NCBI GenBank assembly: GCA_021604925.1
Contig: BQJX01000171.1
Location: forward strand, 1-6,458
Length of the DNA: 6,458 nucleotides
Direction of reading: 5' to 3'
Source of the DNA: Gemmatimonadota bacterium
GTDB lineage: Bacteria; ARS69
Shown here: positions 5,476-6,458 of the stretch, piece by piece
Layout: the number at the start of each line of letters is the position of its first letter
Numbering within the stretch: the stretch's first letter is position 1
Translations under genes and position numbers: made by a program
The notes under the pieces: model-generated
Seen by the model: only the letters and a program-made list of their open reading frames with translations
Told to the model about the DNA's origin: nothing
The model's database searches: none

Positions 5476-6458
5476 TAGTCGCTGGACCAGTTCATCCGGA
5501 CCCCGGACTGCGTCTGTCGGCTGGTCTTGGCTTCCAGCCGAACGTGTCGCGAGATCCAGTACTCCAGATTGATGGAAAAGTCGTCCCCGCGGTCCAGCGC
5601 CTGATCGTACTTCAACAGGGTTCGGGGGCTCAGGTACTTTCCCACCACCACGGACATCTCGTCGGGCGTCCCTTCCCGCTGGTCCAGGCGAATCAGATCC
5701 ACGCCGAGGCGGGACGTCAGTTCCCGCTCGAGACCCGGGATCGCGAACATCTTCACCGCTGCGGTGGCCTGGGTCTGCAGGAACCCCGTTTGCTCGCGGT
5801 CGAGGTCGGAACTCGCACGGCCGAACAGGAGATGCGCCAGGATGTCGGCCTCTTCCATCGGCGGCTCGGAAGTCAGATCAATGGACGGGGAACTGGCGCG
5901 TCCGGTCACGCGGACCAGCGCGCGGACGTCGCCCTTCTGGTGGGAGAGGAGGATGTCCAGATTCGGGTCGGGCTCCTCCGTCCCGTAGAAGGTGGCCACT
6001 CCTCGCTCGACGGTGAAACGGCTACCCACGAACGAGAAGGTCCCCCGGACGGCGCGCAGCGAACCCTCCACGCGCGGGCGCCCCTGGTGAAGCACGAGGG
6101 CCAGGTCGCCGGCCATCTCCGCATCCAGTCCGCGGCCACGGATCCAACACGCCCCCGGGATGGCCACCTCGACTCCGAGGCGAATCGCCTCCACGGTGGC
6201 GGCCGCGGACGGAGCCGCTTCCGTGATCACGATGGCGGTGTCCGGTCGGTCCTTCCAGAGCAACGCATCTCCCTCCACGGAGTGCAGCGCGCGCGGCGGC
6301 TGGGGAATCACCAGGCTCGCCTGGCTGACCTCCAGCTTGCCGTTCACGACCGGCTCACGGGCGGTCCCCGAAAACGACAGGCGGCCGGCCGCTCTCGCGC
6401 GGTCACCCTTGGACGTGGACGCGGTGAGGTCGCGGCCATCGAACCAGCCGGAGAGACT
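5472..6458 (-). CDS. tamB: TamB/DUF490 translocation and assembly module protein, C-terminal part (N-terminus off right edge)
   Basis: 328 residues are visible, open to the right edge with no start; an internal GTG at 6347 is not a likely start. TamB-type proteins span the periplasm as a long beta-groove and serve in outer-membrane protein assembly and phospholipid transport to the outer membrane. The visible part is the conserved C-terminal domain: repeating beta segments with the RGTFSFVGSRFTVERGVATF motif (138-157), PNLDILLS, SEPPMEEADILAHLLFGR (197-214), an amphipathic stretch with GLERELTSRLGVDLIRLD, then VVVGKYLSPRTLLKYDQAL and SINLEYWISRHVRLEAKTS. It ends with VRMNWSSDY, the aromatic end usual for this family. 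The partner tamA (an Omp85 protein) is not in the window and might lie further along. It converges on the channel gene and does not share that operon. Confidence 0.93.
   Translation of the reverse strand, partial: SLSGWFDGRDLTASTSKGDRARAAGRLSFSGTAREPVVNGKLEVSQASLVIPQPPRALHSVEGDALLWKDRPDTAIVITEAAPSAAATVEAIRLGVEVAIPGACWIRGRGLDAEMAGDLALVLHQGRPRVEGSLRAVRGTFSFVGSRFTVERGVATFYGTEEPDPNLDILLSHQKGDVRALVRVTGRASSPSIDLTSEPPMEEADILAHLLFGRASSDLDREQTGFLQTQATAAVKMFAIPGLERELTSRLGVDLIRLDQREGTPDEMSVVVGKYLSPRTLLKYDQALDRGDDFSINLEYWISRHVRLEAKTSRQTQSGVRMNWSSDY

Noticed and set aside
1..6458. CRISPR array, tRNA, rRNA, insertion sequence or phage genes
   Set aside because: No spaced direct repeats, no cloverleaf or rRNA-like stretches, and no transposase, integrase or phage motifs were seen on either strand.

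Overview
The window is GC-rich throughout and comes from a diderm (Gram-negative-type) bacterium. It holds a secreted outer-membrane beta-barrel gene and the 3' end of a TamB-type outer-membrane assembly gene. The taxon cannot be fixed from the sequence. A deep-branching high-GC lineage (Gemmatimonadota, Eisenbacteria or Deltaproteobacteria-like) is a guess from composition and gene content only.

Layout, left to right. (1) 1-1652, minus strand: an outer-membrane beta-barrel protein with a signal peptide and a long Thr/Pro-rich C-terminal extension, running off the left edge. (2) 1653-1927: its 275-bp upstream region, with a textbook sigma-54 (-24/-12) promoter pointing at the barrel gene, a palindrome just upstream of that promoter, and a hairpin behind the regulator gene. 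(3) 1928-3343, minus strand: a sigma-54 enhancer-binding activator of the NtrC type. Its AAA+ and Fis-type HTH domains are intact, but the N-terminal receiver has lost its phosphorylation residues. (4) 3344-3826: a 483-bp divergent control region with a possible housekeeping promoter for the activator, a second sigma-54 promoter pointing right, and a possible small proline-rich ORF. (5) 3827-5475, plus strand: a DUF432-like gene and an MscS-family mechanosensitive channel gene, overlapping by 4 nt (TTGA), clearly an operon. (6) 5472-6458, minus strand: the 3' end of a TamB/DUF490 gene, convergent with the channel gene; both genes use the same CTAG tetranucleotide as their stop.

Main point: the activator gene lies between two nearly identical sigma-54 promoters (15 of 17 positions the same), firing outward in opposite directions. 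One serves the outer-membrane barrel gene; the other serves the small ORF and probably the DUF432-MscS operon. This suggests a compact local sigma-54 circuit linking an outer-membrane protein and an inner-membrane tension channel. It would be run by an activator that probably does not respond to aspartate phosphorylation. The promoters and the receiver substitutions are visible in the sequence; the regulatory wiring is inference.
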